A program made the position numbers and the translations under genes. DNA of 64,000 bases, from assembly GCF_008370495.1 (NCBI RefSeq), contig NZ_VTUX01000011.1, positions 108,635-172,634 on the forward strand, in the 5' to 3' direction. Under the pieces are notes generated by a model. The model did no database searches, had not been told where the DNA came from, and worked only from the letters and a program-made list of their open reading frames with translations. Each line of letters begins with the position of its first letter. The stretch's first letter is position 1. Shown piece after piece: positions 62,204 to 64,000 of the stretch. Source of the DNA: Pseudohalioglobus sediminis. Its GTDB lineage: Bacteria; Pseudomonadota; Gammaproteobacteria; Pseudomonadales; Halieaceae.

Positions 62204-62521
62204 GTGAAAATGTTGAGCCCGGCGATAGGCGGCTGGTACAAGGATCTGCAAACCAATGCCCTGTTTGAAGTGATTGACTGGGATCCAACGACCCTGACCA
62301 TAGAGACCCAGTACCTGGATGGGGAGGTGTCCGAATACGATCTCGACGCCTGGCGCGAGATGCTGCTCGAGCACGCGGAAGCACCGGAAGACTGGCGCGC
62401 CGCCTTCGAACTGGACGACGAGGACATGCTGGACCCTGACCTGCCGATGCATCCGGAGGATTGGAACAGCCCGCTCAACTCTATTGAGCCAGACGCGATG
62501 TACGGGGTCGAGGATTTCTAG
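62204..62521 (+). CDS. small conserved acidic protein (DUF6763-like)
   Basis: A 105-residue acidic protein: MLSPAIGGWYKDLQTNALFEVIDWDPTTLTIETQYLDGEVSEYDLDAWREMLLEHAEAPEDWRAAFELDDEDM. The pattern of a W/F-V-D start, IETQYLDGEVSE and EAPEDW is one I associate with DUF6763 proteins of gammaproteobacteria. GTG 62204 sits eight bases after GGAGG; ATG 62189 is another possible start. Function unknown. It is about 270 bases from the MscS gene (divergent) and 200 before lexA. Confidence 0.78.
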   Translation: MKMLSPAIGGWYKDLQTNALFEVIDWDPTTLTIETQYLDGEVSEYDLDAWREMLLEHAEAPEDWRAAFELDDEDMLDPDLPMHPEDWNSPLNSIEPDAMYGVEDF

Positions 62522-62656
62522 ACCCCGATTCGGCATCCTCGGTACACGCCTCTCCCCTCTCTACTCAACCCCGCTCTGCCGCTACCGCGGTGCTGCTCCC
62601 GCACAGACTTTCACCGGGTTCCCGCATAAGCCCAAAACAGGCATCACCCCGCGGCA

Positions 62657-62686
62657 TTGTCAGCGGCGGCAATACCTGTATATAAT
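62657..62686 (+). promoter_or_regulatory. lexA: lexA promoter
   Basis: TTGTCA at 62657-62662, an 18-base spacer, and TATAAT at 62681-62686. The -10 is inside the first SOS box, so LexA binding would block RNA polymerase. Confidence 0.75.
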
Positions 62687-62691
62687 CACAG
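62676..62691 (+). promoter_or_regulatory. SOS (LexA) box 1
   Basis: CTGTATATAATCACAG fits CTG-N10-CAG and is close to the gammaproteobacterial consensus. Confidence 0.9.
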
Positions 62692-62694
62692 CAC

Positions 62695-62710
62695 CTGTAC
62701 AAATAACCAG
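62695..62710 (+). promoter_or_regulatory. SOS (LexA) box 2
   Basis: CTGTACAAATAACCAG, also CTG-N10-CAG, 19 bases centre to centre from box 1, a tandem arrangement similar to E. coli lexA. It ends 11 bases before the lexA ATG. Confidence 0.85.
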
Positions 62711-62721
62711 ATAAGGCGGCT

Positions 62722-63324
62722 ATGGAAAAGCTCACCAAGCGACAGCAACAGGTGCTGGACATTGTTCGGCAACACATCGACCAGACAGGCTACCCTCCCA
62801 CGCGCGCCGACATTGCCAGGGAACTCGGCTTCAAGTCTGCCAATGCGGCCGAGGAACACCTGAAGGCACTGGCACGCAAGGGTGCCATTGAAATCATCCC
62901 CGGCGCATCTCGCGGTATCAAGCTCCCGGGCACACCGGGAATCCCTATCATCGGTCGCGTTGCCGCGGGCAACCCGGTGCTGGCGGAAGAAAATATCGAG
63001 GACTACTGTGACCTGCCCCCGGAGTTCTTCAAACCCAGCGCGGACTACTTCCTGCGGGTCACCGGGGACAGCATGATGGATATTGGCATCTTCGACGGTG
63101 ACCTGCTCGCCGTGCACAGCACACCCGTAGCCAACAATGGCGACGTGATCGTCGCGCGTATCGAAGATGAGGTCACGGTCAAGCGACTGCACCGCGGTCG
63201 CGACAAGCACCTCGTCGAGTTGCTGCCCGAAAACGCTGACTACGAGCCCATCAAGGTGGACCTGCGCGAGCAGGCGTTTGCTATCGAGGGTTTGAGCGTC
63301 GGCGTGCTGCGTCGCGGAACCTGA
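62722..63324 (+). CDS. lexA: SOS repressor LexA
   Basis: A 200-residue repressor. The winged helix is at residues 1-65 ([47 protein letters not shown]). The self-cleavage site is Ala82-Gly83 in GRVAAGNPV, and the catalytic dyad is Ser117 (GDSMMDIGI) and Lys154 (VTVKRL). RecA filaments trigger cleavage after DNA damage. AAGG lies six bases before the ATG. Autoregulation is shown by two boxes in its promoter. Confidence 0.98.
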   Translation: MEKLTKRQQQVLDIVRQHIDQTGYPPTRADIARELGFKSANAAEEHLKALARKGAIEIIPGASRGIKLPGTPGIPIIGRVAAGNPVLAEENIEDYCDLPPEFFKPSADYFLRVTGDSMMDIGIFDGDLLAVHSTPVANNGDVIVARIEDEVTVKRLHRGRDKHLVELLPENADYEPIKVDLREQAFAIEGLSVGVLRRGT

Positions 63325-63432
63325 AGCGCGTTTTTTGGCGCGCCGGGGCTATCGCCAGGGCGCATGAATGGCGCCTGAGGAGGGCCGGCAGCTACTGTCC
63401 AGCTCCGGCAAATTAGGAGAGACGCCGTACGC

Positions 63433-63681
63433 TCAGTGAAGAATGCGAGGCGATTCCGGGCTTGCTTCGGCTTCCGCCTCGCCCTGCTCGGCTAGCACCG
63501 CCACTGCCTGGATGCCGGCCTGAATCATTGCCTTGGCCACTTCCAGGCTGTTCTCCATCATGTACATGCGTGACTCGTCGGAGAAGCGTATCGTCACCAG
63601 CGGTTCGGAATCGTCGTCAGCATGCTGCAATACGATTTCACCGTCTCCCAGATCCACGATCTCCAGTAAGGATGCAGACAC
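63433..63681 (-). CDS. small conserved hypothetical protein
   Basis: An 82-residue acidic protein: SLLEIVDLGDGEIVLQHADDDSEPLVTIRFSDESRMYMMENSLEVAKAMIQAGIQAVAVLAEQ. A short beta hairpin is followed by a long helix. I recall a similar small gene near lexA-sulA-topA in pseudomonads, where it is also of unknown function. Converges on lexA. Start ATG 63681. The upstream side runs into the IS element, which may have cut its former neighbourhood (topA side). Confidence 0.75.
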   Translation of the reverse strand: MSASLLEIVDLGDGEIVLQHADDDSEPLVTIRFSDESRMYMMENSLEVAKAMIQAGIQAVAVLAEQGEAEAEASPESPRILH

Positions 63682-63896
63682 TAAATAGACCTCTGTTTGT
63701 GAACACTGCCGGTTTAGTCTACCAGCAGGATTGGAGGCCTGACAGTCCTAAATTCGCAGCGCGGCACCCCCGAACCGGGTCGCAGCCGCGCGCCGTGGTC
63801 GCGCGAGCCGGGGCGCGAGTTCGATAATCCAAAACAGCAGGCAAAAAAAAGCGGCCCGTAAGAGACTGTGTGAAAACACCTCCGGGGTCTGACAAA

Positions 63897-63928
63897 ATAC
63901 CCGTATCGCAAGATACGGGTATTTTTTT
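63897..63928 (+). terminator. terminator-like hairpin in the IS end
   Basis: ATACCCGTATC and GATACGGGTAT form a perfect 11-bp stem with a GCAA loop and seven T just before the transposase ATG. In insertion sequences such hairpins block read-through transcription from outside. Confidence 0.85.
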
Positions 63929-64000
63929 ATGCGCCATCTGGATGGAGAGTCTCGAGAACAGGGCAGTTTGCTGCCTGACACCCTGGATGACTACGTCGCT
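63929..64000 (+). CDS. IS1182-family transposase, N-terminal fragment
   Basis: From ATG 63929 the frame stays open to the last base: MRHLDGESREQGSLLPDTLD then DYVA. The motif LLP-x-(S/T)LDDYV is the conserved start of IS1182/IS5-group DDE transposases, which continues with DNPVRVID in complete copies. Only 24 residues lie in the window. Confidence 0.72.
   Translation, partial: MRHLDGESREQGSLLPDTLDDYVA

Larger units (their letters stand above)
63861..64000 (+). mobile_element. left end of an IS1182-like insertion sequence
   Basis: The element begins near AGAGACTGTGTGAAAACACC (a terminus-like GTGTGAAAAC), has a terminator-like hairpin just inside, and then a transposase start. It runs past the end of the window, so the right end and target duplication cannot be seen. 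Confidence 0.65.

Overview
The window reads as the chromosome of a free-living, probably marine gammaproteobacterium. The order tusDCBE next to a YccA homologue, the block comEC-exbBD-msbA-lpxK-kdsB-ptp-murB and lolCDE, the full nqrABCDEF-apbE-nqrM operon, and gap-mfd-csiV-mtiP-lexA recall the Pseudomonas/Cellvibrio side of the class. Halieaceae or a relative is my inference from GC-rich codon use, the Na+-pumping NQR, a Na+-dependent transporter and the DUF1214/sulfotransferase/SRPBCC genes. It cannot be settled without a search.

Layout. 1-9.2 kb: a DUF885 protein entering from the left, a DUF808 membrane protein, the U32-family tRNA hydroxylation protein YegQ/TrhP convergent with polyphosphate kinase, two small unknown proteins, a tandem universal stress protein and an AraC regulator. 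9.3-12.3 kb: the phage-shock island, with pspA, pspB and pspC on the minus strand, an extra 59-codon membrane ORF ahead of pspA under a sigma-54-like promoter, and pspF divergent. 12.4-15.2 kb: the SRPBCC/sulfotransferase/DUF1214 operon. 15.4-19.7 kb: yccA, tusDCBE, a ybiB-like gene and trmA. 19.7-21.2 kb: a winged-helix/nuclease-like protein and an all-alpha dUTPase, followed by tRNA-Leu. 21.8-30.7 kb: an AsmA-like protein, an SNF transporter, a small membrane ORF overlapping a LEA-type lipoprotein, a GNAT-like protein, a ketopantoate reductase homologue, a YbgA homologue and a PNPOx-like protein. 30.8-31.4 kb: tRNA-Gly and tRNA-Cys on the minus strand. 31.6-42.5 kb: pgsA, uvrC, murB, ptp, kdsB, lpxK, msbA, exbD, exbB and comEC, all minus and mostly overlapping: envelope biogenesis plus repair. 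42.6-53.6 kb: a DUF2062 gene, then lolEDC, nqrM, apbE and nqrFEDCBA. 53.9-63.7 kb: gap, mfd, csiV, mtiP, a MscS channel, a small conserved gene, lexA with two SOS boxes, and a small conserved gene. The last 140 bases are the left end of an IS1182-like element that runs out of the window.

How genes work together. NQR makes a sodium motive force; ApbE attaches FMN to NqrB/NqrC and NqrM serves NQR assembly. The SNF symporter could use this gradient. MsbA, LpxK, KdsB, MurB and LolCDE build the outer membrane and wall. PspF/PspABC answer inner-membrane stress. TusBCDE and TrmA, with YegQ, modify tRNA.

The most unusual content is at the tRNA genes. Downstream of tRNA-Leu and of tRNA-Cys are tandem repeats (75 and 81 bp) that each end in a copy of that tRNA's own 3' end with CCA. 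The two arrays share a spacer family, and each unit could rebuild a T-arm-like hairpin with covarying stems. Upstream of tRNA-Gly are two tandem 108-bp units, each with a promoter plus a tRNA 5' half whose anticodon loop reads GAC instead of GCC. All gene names come from reading protein motifs by eye; no searches were run.
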